This document shows positions 45,175 through 53,992 of a DNA stretch of 64,000 nucleotides, one piece after another. Made by a program: the position numbers and the translations under genes. Below the pieces are notes generated by a model. It saw only the letters and a list, made by a program, of their open reading frames with translations. It ran no database searches and was not told the DNA's origin. This DNA is from Thermoflavifilum sp. (lineage in GTDB: Bacteria > Bacteroidota > Bacteroidia > Chitinophagales > Chitinophagaceae), in NCBI RefSeq assembly GCF_014961315.1, contig NZ_CP063141.1:1922001-1986000 (forward strand), given 5' to 3'. Within the stretch, counting starts at the first letter, position 1, and every line of letters begins with the position of its first letter.

Positions 45175-48100
45175 ATGCGCAATTATTTTTTTAATATCGT
45201 TATCATCTTATCTATCGTTCTTTCTGGATGCAGCCATCAGCAAAATAAAACTTTATTTACATTATTGCCATCTTCTTTAACCGGTGTCTATTTTCGAAAC
45301 GATCTACATGAAGATAGCCTCCATAATATTCTGGAGTATGAATATTTTTATAACGGTGGAGGTGTAGCTATCGGCGATTTGAATAACGACGGACTTCCTG
45401 ATATTTATTTTACGGCCAATAGAGGAGAAAATAAATTGTACCTGAACGAGGGGCACATGCATTTCAGAGATGTAACAAAACAGGCGGGGGTGGCAGGAAG
45501 GCCCGATGGATGGAAGACAGGTGTAACGATGGTAGATGTAAACGGTGATGGATTGCTGGATATTTACGTTTGTTACTCGGGCAATGTAGATGGGAAATTG
45601 CGCGAAAATCAATTGTTTATCAATCTTGGCACGGATAAAGATGGGATCCCGCATTTTAAAGAAGAAGCCGCAACTTACGGACTGGCCGATTCGGGATACA
45701 GTACACAGGCTATATTTTTTGATATGGATCATGATGGGGATCTCGACTGTCTGGTGTTGAATCACAATATCAAAACATTTACCGTTCAGCAGCTCATCGA
45801 GGATAAAAATAAAATCGATCCGAATGCGGGTAATCATTTATATGAGAATGTGAACGGTCATTTTATAAATGTCACTGCCCGTGAAGGTATAATAAGCAAT
45901 CCCATTGGATTTGGTTTAGGTGTAGCTGTATCTGATGTAAACAACGATGGATGGGATGATATTTATGTTTCAAATGATTACAATGAGAAGGATTATCTCT
46001 ATATCAATGATGGAACGGGCAGGCATTTCCATGATGAAATTTTATCCAGGCTTGCTCATATGTCGTATTATAGCATGGGTTGTGATATAGCTGATGTGAA
46101 TAATGATGGATTCCCGGATATACTTACCCTGGATATGTTACCTCCCGATAATAAAAGACAAAAACTGTTATACTATCCGGATGATAGGGCCATGCATGCA
46201 TGGATGGTGCAAAACGGATTTGGAGAACAGATCATGCGAAACATGTTGCAACTCAATAATGGCGATGGTACCTTCAGCGAAATAGGCCAGCTCGCCGGAG
46301 TGAGCAATACAGATTGGAGCTGGAGTCCATTGATTGCCGATTTTGATAACGATGGCTGGAAAGATATTTTTATCACAAACGGATATAAAAGAGATAATAC
46401 CGACATGGATTATCAAGTTTTTAGAAATGATTACATCCTCAATCAATTACTCAACAAAAGGAAAGTCAACAACATGGATTTACTACGAAAAATGCCTTCT
46501 ACTCCGCTACACAACTACATCTTTCGAAATAACCACCATTTACAGTTTGAAGATGAAACCGAAGCATGGGGAATGAATCAACTCACTTTCTCAAACGGTG
46601 CAGCTTATGCGGATCTGGATAATGACGGGGATCTGGATCTCGTGGTAAACAATGTGGATACAACGGCTTTCATTTATCAGAATATGACCACAGAGTATCT
46701 GCATCGGCATTACCTGAATATTCGCCTGGATGGTAATTCTCCCAATCGCTTCGGTTTGGGTGCAAAGATATTTGCGTATGCAGGCAAAGCGTTGCAATAT
46801 TTTGAACAGATGCCTACGCGCGGATTTCAGTCGTCCGTTTCAACGCTTATCCATATCGGACTCGGAAATGTTAAGAGGCTGGACAGCATTCGGGTTATTT
46901 GGCCAGGTGGCGCTACCCAGATCTTAACAAATATATCTGCAGATCAACTGATTACGCTGCATCAGCGCGATGCAAAGGTTCGGTACATGGCTTCACAGCC
47001 CGATGAGAATCCTGTTTTTACACCGCTATCACCTCCTGTTGCCTTCGTTGATGCAACATACACTTTTGATGATTTTAGCAGACAACCGCTATTATATCAA
47101 TCCTTATCGAACTGCACACCTACCATGGCCGTGGCAGATATAAACCATGATGGCTTACCTGATTTATTTTTAGGAGGTGCAGAAGGCAGGCCTGCAATCA
47201 TGTACCTGCAACAACATGACGGTAGTTTCATACCTGCAGATGCCGGTGCATTTGCCAGAGATATACATTCCACTCATGTGGCATCTACTTTCCTGGATGC
47301 AAATGGTGATGGATATCCCGATCTCTATGTGGTTTGCGGTGGATATGGAGATTATACGTTAAACGATCCCGCCCTGCAGGATAAATTGTATATCAATGAT
47401 GGACATGGGCATCTGGTATACGATAGTGCTGCATTACCTGTGATGCATGAGAGTAAGTCCTGTGTAGCTGTTGCAGATGTAAATCGAGACGGACATCCCG
47501 ATTTGTTTGTGGGCGGCCGCTTCTTGCCGGGTGCTTATCCGGAAACGCCAGTTAGCTATTTGTTGATAAACGATGGCAGCGGGCATTTTCAGGATAAGAC
47601 CAATGAACTATCGCCTGATTTAAGGCATATCGGTATGGTAACCGATGCGGCCTGGGTCGATGTAAATCAGGATGGATGGCCCGATTTGATAGTCGTGGGA
47701 GAATGGATGCCGATTTCTATATTTATCAATCATCATGGTAAACTTGTAAATGAAACAAAACGATATTTTTCACATCTTTATTCCGGCTTGTGGAATTGTT
47801 TATACGTAGGCGATATCAATCATGATGGAAGGCCCGATATTGTTGCGGGAAACTTAGGATTGAATACACAATTGCATGCAAGCGACAGCCATCCACTCCT
47901 GATGGTTTATGCCGATTTTGATCACAATGGAACCATAGATCCAATATTATGCAATCCTGTTCAGGGTGTAAGCTATCCTTTTCCAACCCGTGATGAACTG
48001 TTGTTACAAATTCCCTCACTGAGAAAAAAATTCCCGAGTTATGCGAGTTATGCAAATGCTACCTTATCTGATATTTTTACGGCCGCTCAATTGAAACAGG

Positions 48101-48489
48101 CCGATACCTTATCCGTAAACACATTGAATAGTATGTGTTTCCTGAATGAAGGTAAAAAGTTTGTCGCGGTTGATTTGCCCATACAGGCCCAGTTTTCACC
48201 CGTTTATCGGATTATTCCGGTAACCCATCATCACACGGATAATGTGGATTTATTGCTATTGGGTAATCAAACGAATATGGCTTTACGGCTCGGGCGTTGT
48301 GATGCCAGCGAAGGCATATTGCTGAAAAACGATGGCGCGGGACATTTTACTTATCTGCCGCCTTATGAATCAGGCTTGCATATTCATGGAAATATCCGAT
48401 CCGCTACATGGATAAAGATCGGTGATCAATCCGTATTGTTCATAGGTGCCAATCACATGCCTTTGCAGGCATATCAGGTGAATGAGTAA
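45175..48489 (+). CDS. VCBS/FG-GAP repeat lipoprotein with ASPIC/UnbV domain
   Basis: 1104 residues. The lipobox is IVLSGC with Cys near residue 19. Multiple FG-GAP/VCBS repeats follow, each with an EF-hand-like calcium loop such as DLNNDGLPDIY, DVNGDGLLDIY and DVNNDGFPDIL, predicting a beta-propeller. An ASPIC/UnbV-type stretch near residues 515-600 (RLDGNSPNRFGLGAKI) precedes a second propeller. Proteins of this size are frequent beside SusCD loci in Bacteroidota and are presumed surface binding proteins. It is divergent from the redoxin gene and ends one base from the polX stop. Confidence 0.9.
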   Translation: MRNYFFNIVIILSIVLSGCSHQQNKTLFTLLPSSLTGVYFRNDLHEDSLHNILEYEYFYNGGGVAIGDLNNDGLPDIYFTANRGENKLYLNEGHMHFRDVTKQAGVAGRPDGWKTGVTMVDVNGDGLLDIYVCYSGNVDGKLRENQLFINLGTDKDGIPHFKEEAATYGLADSGYSTQAIFFDMDHDGDLDCLVLNHNIKTFTVQQLIEDKNKIDPNAGNHLYENVNGHFINVTAREGIISNPIGFGLGVAVSDVNNDGWDDIYVSNDYNEKDYLYINDGTGRHFHDEILSRLAHMSYYSMGCDIADVNNDGFPDILTLDMLPPDNKRQKLLYYPDDRAMHAWMVQNGFGEQIMRNMLQLNNGDGTFSEIGQLAGVSNTDWSWSPLIADFDNDGWKDIFITNGYKRDNTDMDYQVFRNDYILNQLLNKRKVNNMDLLRKMPSTPLHNYIFRNNHHLQFEDETEAWGMNQLTFSNGAAYADLDNDGDLDLVVNNVDTTAFIYQNMTTEYLHRHYLNIRLDGNSPNRFGLGAKIFAYAGKALQYFEQMPTRGFQSSVSTLIHIGLGNVKRLDSIRVIWPGGATQILTNISADQLITLHQRDAKVRYMASQPDENPVFTPLSPPVAFVDATYTFDDFSRQPLLYQSLSNCTPTMAVADINHDGLPDLFLGGAEGRPAIMYLQQHDGSFIPADAGAFARDIHSTHVASTFLDANGDGYPDLYVVCGGYGDYTLNDPALQDKLYINDGHGHLVYDSAALPVMHESKSCVAVADVNRDGHPDLFVGGRFLPGAYPETPVSYLLINDGSGHFQDKTNELSPDLRHIGMVTDAAWVDVNQDGWPDLIVVGEWMPISIFINHHGKLVNETKRYFSHLYSGLWNCLYVGDINHDGRPDIVAGNLGLNTQLHASDSHPLLMVYADFDHNGTIDPILCNPVQGVSYPFPTRDELLLQIPSLRKKFPSYASYANATLSDIFTAAQLKQADTLSVNTLNSMCFLNEGKKFVAVDLPIQAQFSPVYRIIPVTHHHTDNVDLLLLGNQTNMALRLGRCDASEGILLKNDGAGHFTYLPPYESGLHIHGNIRSATWIKIGDQSVLFIGANHMPLQAYQVNE

Positions 48490-48490
48490 C

Positions 48491-50161
48491 TTAAGATGAT
48501 TTTTGTTGTTTTATTTTTTGCAGATAGGTTTCTAATTCTCTTCTACCCATGCTGCTTAGATTTTGTGTGGCCGTGAGTCCGCCTTTCTGTGCGGCAAGCA
48601 CACCATAACGGACATCCTGAAATCCATTGATCTGATGTGCATCAGGATCGATAGATAACATCACGCCTGATTCAACGGCCTGTGGTATCCATCGCCAATC
48701 GATATCCAATCGACGGGGATGAGCATTTAATTCAATCACAACATGATTTTCCTTACATGCCTGGATGATGATGTTGTGGTCAACAGGATAGCCGTTGCGC
48801 GATAACAGCAGTCGACCGGTCATATGCCCGAGAATGGTGGTAAATGGATGAGCAATGGCTTTCAGCAAGCGTTGCATGGCTTTTTCCAGCGGCATCTGCA
48901 GGGCCGAGTGTACAGATGCAATGACGATATCGAATGAGGCCAGTATTTCATCCGGATAGTCCAGCCTTCCATCGGGAAGAATATCCGCTTCAATGCCTTT
49001 AAAGATTTTAAACGGATGCAATTGTTCGTTCAGCGCATCTATTTCTTGATGTTGCGCTTTTACACGTTCCGGTGTAAGCCCATTAGCATAAAAAGCCGAT
49101 TGAGAATGGTCGCAAATCACCAGATATTCGAATCCCTGTTGCATACAGGCCTTTGCCATCATTTCAAGGCTATGTAAACCATCGCTCCACTGGCTATGTG
49201 CATGGATAATGCCTCTAATGTCTGTCGGTTGAATCAACTGAGGAAGTTGATGCAGTCGGGCTTTCTCAATCCAGCGCATATCGTCACGCAAACAGGGTGG
49301 AATCACCTCCAGACCTGCGGCTGTAAACAACATTTCTTCTTCGGAGTACATTCGGCTCATGACCTGTGGAAACTGTGTTTCATAGTTTTTTACAAACTCA
49401 GGTGATCCGGTATGGACAAATAACGCGGAACCCCAGCTTTCAGGAGTAGTGAATAGGATTTCCAGAGGAGGTTGTTGGGGTTGTATCAGCTGTAAGGTTT
49501 TTGTTTGTTGAAACCTGGCTTCAGGAAATACATGTTGCACTTGTTCAGGTGACGCATCCGTCAGCATCTCCAGTCGATCAATGATTTCCAGCTGTCGGCG
49601 GTAAGCGCCTGTATAGGTCAGATGTGCTGAAGGAAACTGTTGCTTGAGTCGTTGCCATATTTCGGTTGCAAAAGGCTCAACTTCTGCATATAAAAATTTT
49701 CCTTTCTGTGAGAGATAAAAAAGGATTTCATTTTTGATACTTTCCTGTGATTTCGGTCCGAAACCCTTTTGATGCAGGAGGCGATTTTCATGGCAGGCAT
49801 AAAGCAATTCACCGATGGATTCGATGCCCATCTCTTTCCAGATAACCCGAATTTTTTTCGGTCCCAGTCCTTTAATTTGAAGCATTTCCTGCACCCCGGC
49901 TGGGGTGGTGGCCAGGTATTTTTGTAAGAGCGGAAATTGACCTTCCTGAATGATTTGCTGAATTTTTTTTCCTATGGCCTCTCCGATTCCTTTTATTTGC
50001 TGAATTTCTTCGGCGGTATAGGTAGCAATGGGGCGGTTTAGTTTTTCGATCTCAAAAGCTGCCAGCGCATAGGAACGAGCTTTAAAAGGATTTTCACCAT
50101 GGATTTCCATGAGTTTGGAAAGCAAAATCAGCTGATCTGCAATGGTCTGGTTGTCGATCAT
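48491..50161 (-). CDS. polX: PolX-type protein: helix-hairpin-helix, altered Pol X domain, PHP phosphoesterase
   Basis: 556 residues. The N-terminus has helix-hairpin-helix DNA-binding motifs (IQQIKGIGEAIGKKI, LQIKGLGPKKIRV). The Pol X catalytic region is altered: after GAYRRQLEIID the usual Asp-x-Asp is read as RLE, and the third Asp position appears to be Glu (PLEILF). The PHP domain looks intact: HAHSQWSDG, ICDHS, GIEADIL, ASVHS, ELNAHP and SIDPDAH. Canonical PolX has DNA polymerase and 3'-5' exonuclease activities in base excision repair; here only the phosphoesterase seems supported. Confidence 0.88.
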   Translation of the reverse strand: MIDNQTIADQLILLSKLMEIHGENPFKARSYALAAFEIEKLNRPIATYTAEEIQQIKGIGEAIGKKIQQIIQEGQFPLLQKYLATTPAGVQEMLQIKGLGPKKIRVIWKEMGIESIGELLYACHENRLLHQKGFGPKSQESIKNEILFYLSQKGKFLYAEVEPFATEIWQRLKQQFPSAHLTYTGAYRRQLEIIDRLEMLTDASPEQVQHVFPEARFQQTKTLQLIQPQQPPLEILFTTPESWGSALFVHTGSPEFVKNYETQFPQVMSRMYSEEEMLFTAAGLEVIPPCLRDDMRWIEKARLHQLPQLIQPTDIRGIIHAHSQWSDGLHSLEMMAKACMQQGFEYLVICDHSQSAFYANGLTPERVKAQHQEIDALNEQLHPFKIFKGIEADILPDGRLDYPDEILASFDIVIASVHSALQMPLEKAMQRLLKAIAHPFTTILGHMTGRLLLSRNGYPVDHNIIIQACKENHVVIELNAHPRRLDIDWRWIPQAVESGVMLSIDPDAHQINGFQDVRYGVLAAQKGGLTATQNLSSMGRRELETYLQKIKQQKSS

Positions 50162-50173
50162 GGTATAAAAATA

Positions 50174-50204
50174 AAAAAGACTTCAACAGCGTTGAAGTCT
50201 TTTT
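50174..50204. terminator. Terminator between the histone-like gene and polX
   Basis: GACTTCAAC (50179-50187) and GTTGAAGTC (50191-50199), extended by A/T pairs, form a long stem with an AGC loop. On the minus strand it ends in a T run, so it closes the histone-like gene transcript. Confidence 0.85.
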
Positions 50205-50252
50205 GCTCATGATGTGCACGCAAGAATCAAGGCATAACTGGCGGAACGACAT

Positions 50253-50609
50253 TCATCCCTTCTGTGGGACCGTTAGTTCCAGTAGTTCCGTTGCCGGCTT
50301 TTTGGGCATAGCCTGCTTTTTTCTTGCGGCTGCTTTCTTTTTGCGGGTGGCGGCCTTTTTACGGCCTGCTGCTTTCTTTTTAGCGGCTGCTTTTTTCCTT
50401 CTTCCTCCAGCAGCTTTTTTGCGCGATGCTGCTTTTTTACCTCTTGCTTTTTTGCGTGTGGCTGCTTTTTTCCTTGATGCCGCTTTTTTCTTTCCCCGTG
50501 CAGCTTTTTTCCTTACTGCAGCCTTTTTACGGGTTGCTCTTTTTTTGCGGGTAGCTGCTTTTTTCTTACTGGCGGCCTTTCTGGTCGCTCTTTTTTTTGG
50601 TCTTGCCAT
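50253..50609 (-). CDS. Histone H1-like Lys/Ala-rich nucleoid protein
   Basis: 118 residues, nearly all Lys, Arg and Ala, in degenerate repeats of the type KKAATRKKA. It is extremely basic and likely unstructured until DNA-bound. It resembles the C-terminal tail of eukaryotic H1 and bacterial H1-like proteins (Hc1-like, AlgP-like). About 15 residues at the C-terminus (ELLELTVPQKG) are not basic. A DNA-compaction role is inferred from composition. It has its own terminator and follows rpmA by 58 bases. Confidence 0.85.
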   Translation of the reverse strand: MARPKKRATRKAASKKKAATRKKRATRKKAAVRKKAARGKKKAASRKKAATRKKARGKKAASRKKAAGGRRKKAAAKKKAAGRKKAATRKKKAAARKKQAMPKKPATELLELTVPQKG

Positions 50610-50667
50610 AACTGTGAATTTTGGGTTAGTAATGAAAAATAAAAGACTTTATGGCAAATACCACCGT

Positions 50668-50946
50668 TCAGGCCTGAGCTTCAGCAGAAGTGTTCACAGG
50701 GATTACTGAGACAATGGTCTTGTCGTTTTTTCCTTTTTTAAACTCCACCACACCATCAACCAGTGCGAACAAAGTAAAATCTCTTCCCAGTCCCACATTT
50801 TTACCCGGATGATATACGGTGCCACGCTGACGTACAATGATATTACCGCTTTTCACGTTTTGCCCGCCAAACACTTTGACACCCAGCCTTTTACTCTGAG
50901 AATCGCGGCCATTCTTTACACTACCTTCACCTTTTTTATGTGCCAT
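50668..50946 (-). CDS. rpmA: 50S ribosomal protein L27
   Basis: 92 residues from the ATG at 50946; the frame is open 14 codons further upstream but [16 protein letters not shown] is the standard N-terminus. [15 protein letters not shown] is the family signature. L27 lies near the peptidyl transferase centre. It is the second gene of the rplU-rpmA operon. The C-terminus ([12 protein letters not shown]) is slightly extended. Confidence 0.98.
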   Translation of the reverse strand: MAHKKGEGSVKNGRDSQSKRLGVKVFGGQNVKSGNIIVRQRGTVYHPGKNVGLGRDFTLFALVDGVVEFKKGKNDKTIVSVIPVNTSAEAQA

Positions 50947-50996
50947 ATCGTATGAAATTAAAGTTAAGTAAAAACTACAGGATATCAAACAAATCT

Positions 50997-51296
50997 TTAA
51001 ATAATTTCTTCGATTTTAATACAGGTTAATGCTGCGCGGAAACCTTTTTTCTTCCGAAATCCCTTTCTGCGCTTCATCTTAAAGGCAATTACTTTTTTGC
51101 CCAGCGTATGATATTGAATGGTGGCTTTAACTTTCTTACCGGTTTCTCCACTCTCCAGCTTTTCATCATTGAAAACAAGCGGAACATGATCGAATTCCAG
51201 GGTATCGCCAACTTCGCCCTGCAGGCGATTCACCAGTAATGATTGCCCGGGTGTAACTTTAAATTGCTGACCGGCTATCTGTACAATCGCAAACAT
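50997..51296 (-). CDS. rplU: 50S ribosomal protein L21
   Basis: 99 residues from the ATG at 51296, giving [14 protein letters not shown], the standard L21 start. [16 protein letters not shown] near the C-terminus is the rRNA-binding signature. It is the first gene of the L21-L27 operon, 50 bases before rpmA. Confidence 0.98.
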   Translation of the reverse strand: MFAIVQIAGQQFKVTPGQSLLVNRLQGEVGDTLEFDHVPLVFNDEKLESGETGKKVKATIQYHTLGKKVIAFKMKRRKGFRKKKGFRAALTCIKIEEII

Positions 51297-51314
51297 AATC
51301 CAGCTAAATTTTCG

Positions 51315-51345
51315 CAAAGTTATTATTCATTTTTAATATGACAAA
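51315..51345 (-). promoter_or_regulatory. Consensus Bacteroidota promoter of rplU-rpmA
   Basis: On the minus strand TTTG (51345-51342), a 19-base spacer and TAACTTTG (51322-51315) match the consensus at both boxes and spacing. It is the best promoter in the window, 18 bases before the rplU ATG. Confidence 0.8.
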
Positions 51346-51419
51346 GTTTTTCCCGCACACTATGTTGCAGTTAATGGATACATGATAGGAATATGCCGGA
51401 TGGGCTGTTGGGAATTTTA

Positions 51420-51427
51420 TACATTTG
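51420..51427 (+). promoter_or_regulatory. -7 promoter box of the GH3-ddl-PASTA operon
   Basis: TACATTTG, 24 bases before the GH3 ATG and 4 bases before the ATG of a seven-codon ORF. Confidence 0.5.
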
Positions 51428-51431
51428 TGGC

Positions 51432-51455
51432 ATGGCTAATTCCGGCTTGGAATGA
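51432..51455 (+). other. Seven-codon upstream ORF overlapping the GH3 start
   Basis: It encodes MANSGLE and ends in a TGA that overlaps the GH3 ATG as ATGA. Its ATG follows the -7 box by four bases (TACATTTG-TGGC-ATG), so it would be translated from a leaderless message and could couple to GH3. Confidence 0.4.
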
Positions 51456-52954
51456 AAAGTGTAAAATCCCTTCTTGCTGTGCCTTTCGCGGCGTATGTGC
51501 GTAACCGAATCAAAAAACAGATGCTCACGGCCGCAGCAGATCAGTTGCATTTACTCGAACAATTATTACGCGATGCACAGCATACGGTATTTGGCAAAGC
51601 GCATCGTTTTCACGAGATCAAAGATTATAACAGCTATCGGCAAGCCGTTCCCATTCGCGATTATGAAGGCTTCAAACCCTATATTGAAAAAATCAAATCG
51701 GGTACGCAAAATGTGCTATGGAAGGGGCATCCCTTATATTTTGCCAAAACATCGGGTACAACCAGTGGTGTAAAATATATACCTATCAGTAAGGATTCTA
51801 TTCACAATCATATTGATACGGCCCGAAATGCCTTACTGTGTTATATTGCGGAAACCGGCAATCATCGACTTACAGACGGGAAAATGATTTTTCTTTCCGG
51901 ATCGCCTGCACTGGAACGTGTGGGCGGCATTCCCACCGGCAGGCTCAGTGGTATTGTCAATCATCATGTGCCGCGTTACCTGCGCACCAATCAGTTGCCC
52001 AGTTTTGAAACCAATTGTATAGAAGACTGGGAGGCAAAGCTGGATAAGATTGTGGAGGAAACCCTACATCAGCCCATGACCTTGATCAGTGGTATTCCAC
52101 CCTGGATGCAGATGTATTTCGATCGCCTGCAGGCCGCAAGTGGAAAAAAGATTAAGGAACTATTCCCCGAACTTACCCTGATAGTCCATGGTGGCGTGAA
52201 TTTTGAACCCTACCGTGCCCGATTGATGGAAAGCCTGGGAGAGCCGGTAGATACACTGGAGACTTATCCTGCATCGGAAGGTTTTCTCGCTTTCCAGGAT
52301 CAACCCGATGCAGAAGGATTGTTGTTGAACACACACAGCGGTATTTTTTTTGAGTTTGTCCCTGCAGATGAAATCTTTCAGCCTCATCCCACGCGTCTTT
52401 CTTTAGGCGAAGTGCAAACAGGCGTCAATTATGCAGTTGTAATCACCAGCAATGCCGGCTTATGGGCTTATAACCTGGGTGATACCGTACGCTTTGTTTC
52501 CCTGAATCCTTATCGGATCGTGGTAACGGGTAGAATATCGCATTTTATTTCTGCTTTTGGTGAACATGTGATTGCCGAAGAAGTGGAGCAAAGTCTTCAG
52601 GCAGTGGCCAGCCAGCATCGGGTAAAGATTACCGAGTTTACCGTGGCTCCACGTGTACAGGTGAGTGAGGGGAGGCCCTATCATGAATGGTATATTGAGT
52701 TCGAACAAATGCCTGCCGATTTAAATCGTTTTGCAGAAGAGCTGGATGAGCAGATGCGCAAAAGAAATATTTACTACAACGATTTGATTACCGGACATAT
52801 TCTCGAACGCCTGCAAATCAGGCTGGTACGCAAAAATGGATTCATTGATTATATGCGTGCAGCCGGAAAATTAGGTGGCCAGAATAAATTACCCCGGCTG
52901 AGCAATGATCGCTATCTTGCAGATGCCCTGCAAGCATATCTTATTCCTGAATAA
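51452..52954 (+). CDS. GH3 auxin-responsive-family acyl-acid amido synthetase
   Basis: 500 residues of the GH3 adenylate-forming family. The phosphate-binding loop FAKTSGTTSGVKYIP lies near residue 105, the central acidic motif YPASEGF near residue 270, and NAGLWAYNLGDTVRF near residue 345. Plant GH3 enzymes join amino acids to jasmonate or auxin through acyl-AMP; bacterial functions are largely unknown. Its operon partners ddl (12 bases downstream) and a PASTA protein point toward cell envelope metabolism, but that is inference. Confidence 0.9.
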   Translation: MKSVKSLLAVPFAAYVRNRIKKQMLTAAADQLHLLEQLLRDAQHTVFGKAHRFHEIKDYNSYRQAVPIRDYEGFKPYIEKIKSGTQNVLWKGHPLYFAKTSGTTSGVKYIPISKDSIHNHIDTARNALLCYIAETGNHRLTDGKMIFLSGSPALERVGGIPTGRLSGIVNHHVPRYLRTNQLPSFETNCIEDWEAKLDKIVEETLHQPMTLISGIPPWMQMYFDRLQAASGKKIKELFPELTLIVHGGVNFEPYRARLMESLGEPVDTLETYPASEGFLAFQDQPDAEGLLLNTHSGIFFEFVPADEIFQPHPTRLSLGEVQTGVNYAVVITSNAGLWAYNLGDTVRFVSLNPYRIVVTGRISHFISAFGEHVIAEEVEQSLQAVASQHRVKITEFTVAPRVQVSEGRPYHEWYIEFEQMPADLNRFAEELDEQMRKRNIYYNDLITGHILERLQIRLVRKNGFIDYMRAAGKLGGQNKLPRLSNDRYLADALQAYLIPE

Positions 52955-52966
52955 AAGTTCAGATAC

Positions 52967-53992
52967 ATGTCATCAACATCAGCCCGACACATTGCATTAC
53001 TATGCGGAGGATATTCTGGCGAATATGAAATATCGCTCCAGAGTGCCGAAACCGTAGAAAAACATTTGCGGGTAAGTGGATATGAGGTATATAAAATACA
53101 GGTTACCCGTGATGGATGGGATTATGTGCATCCATCAGGACAACGCATAGCCATCGATAAAAACGATTTCTCTTTTACGCTTCATGGAAAGAAGGTTGTT
53201 TTTGACGTGGTATTTAACATGATTCATGGTACGCCGGGTGAAGATGGCCGTCTGCAGGGTTATCTGGATATGCTGGGCATCCCTTACACCGGGTGCAATG
53301 CCATTACATCTGCGGTAACATTTAACAAAGCTTTTTGTAATAAAATCGTAGCATCGTATGGTATCGCGAAGGTAGCCCGGAGTGTACATTTGATTCAAGG
53401 TCAGGCGGTGGATATGGATACATTAGCCATGCACCTTTCCTATCCCTGTTTTGTAAAACCTGCTGAGGGCGGGTCGAGTGTGGGTATCTCGAAGGTAAAA
53501 TCCAGAGAAGAACTGGGCCCTGCAATAGAAAAGGCTTTTGCGGAAGATGCGCAGGTTTTGATTGAAACCTATATCAAAGGTCGTGAGCTCACCTGCGGAT
53601 TATTTGCACGGTCCAATGAGGAAATCGTGGTTTTACCCATTACGGAAATCATCACCCGACGAGAGTTTTTTGATTATGTAGCCAAATACACTCCTGGAGC
53701 GGCTGATGAAATCACACCCGCCGATATACCGGTTCACATGGCCAATCGGATACGGGATGCAGCCCGTACGCTTTACCTGAAATTGAACTGCAGAGGGCTG
53801 GTGCGCATCGATTTTATACTGGAGGATGTTACGGAAGATTTGTATTTTCTGGAAATCAATACAGTTCCCGGCCAATCGGCCAACAGCATTGTGCCCAGGC
53901 AAGTACAGGCAGCCGGGATGCAATTGAGCGATGTATATCGCGAATTAATTGAAGATTGCCTGCTGAGAAAAGCTGCAGCAGAACAAGTTTAA
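52967..53992 (+). CDS. ddl: D-alanine--D-alanine ligase
   Basis: 341 residues, ATP-grasp enzyme making the D-Ala-D-Ala dipeptide for peptidoglycan. N-terminal CGGYSGEYEISLQSA, KPAEGGSSVGISKV as the ATP-binding loop, and EINTVPGQSANSIVP at the metal/active site are all present. The terminal motif carries GQSANSIVP rather than the GMT of many Ddl, as seen in some Bacteroidota. The stop codon abuts the ATG of the PASTA gene. Confidence 0.95.
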   Translation: MSSTSARHIALLCGGYSGEYEISLQSAETVEKHLRVSGYEVYKIQVTRDGWDYVHPSGQRIAIDKNDFSFTLHGKKVVFDVVFNMIHGTPGEDGRLQGYLDMLGIPYTGCNAITSAVTFNKAFCNKIVASYGIAKVARSVHLIQGQAVDMDTLAMHLSYPCFVKPAEGGSSVGISKVKSREELGPAIEKAFAEDAQVLIETYIKGRELTCGLFARSNEEIVVLPITEIITRREFFDYVAKYTPGAADEITPADIPVHMANRIRDAARTLYLKLNCRGLVRIDFILEDVTEDLYFLEINTVPGQSANSIVPRQVQAAGMQLSDVYRELIEDCLLRKAAAEQV

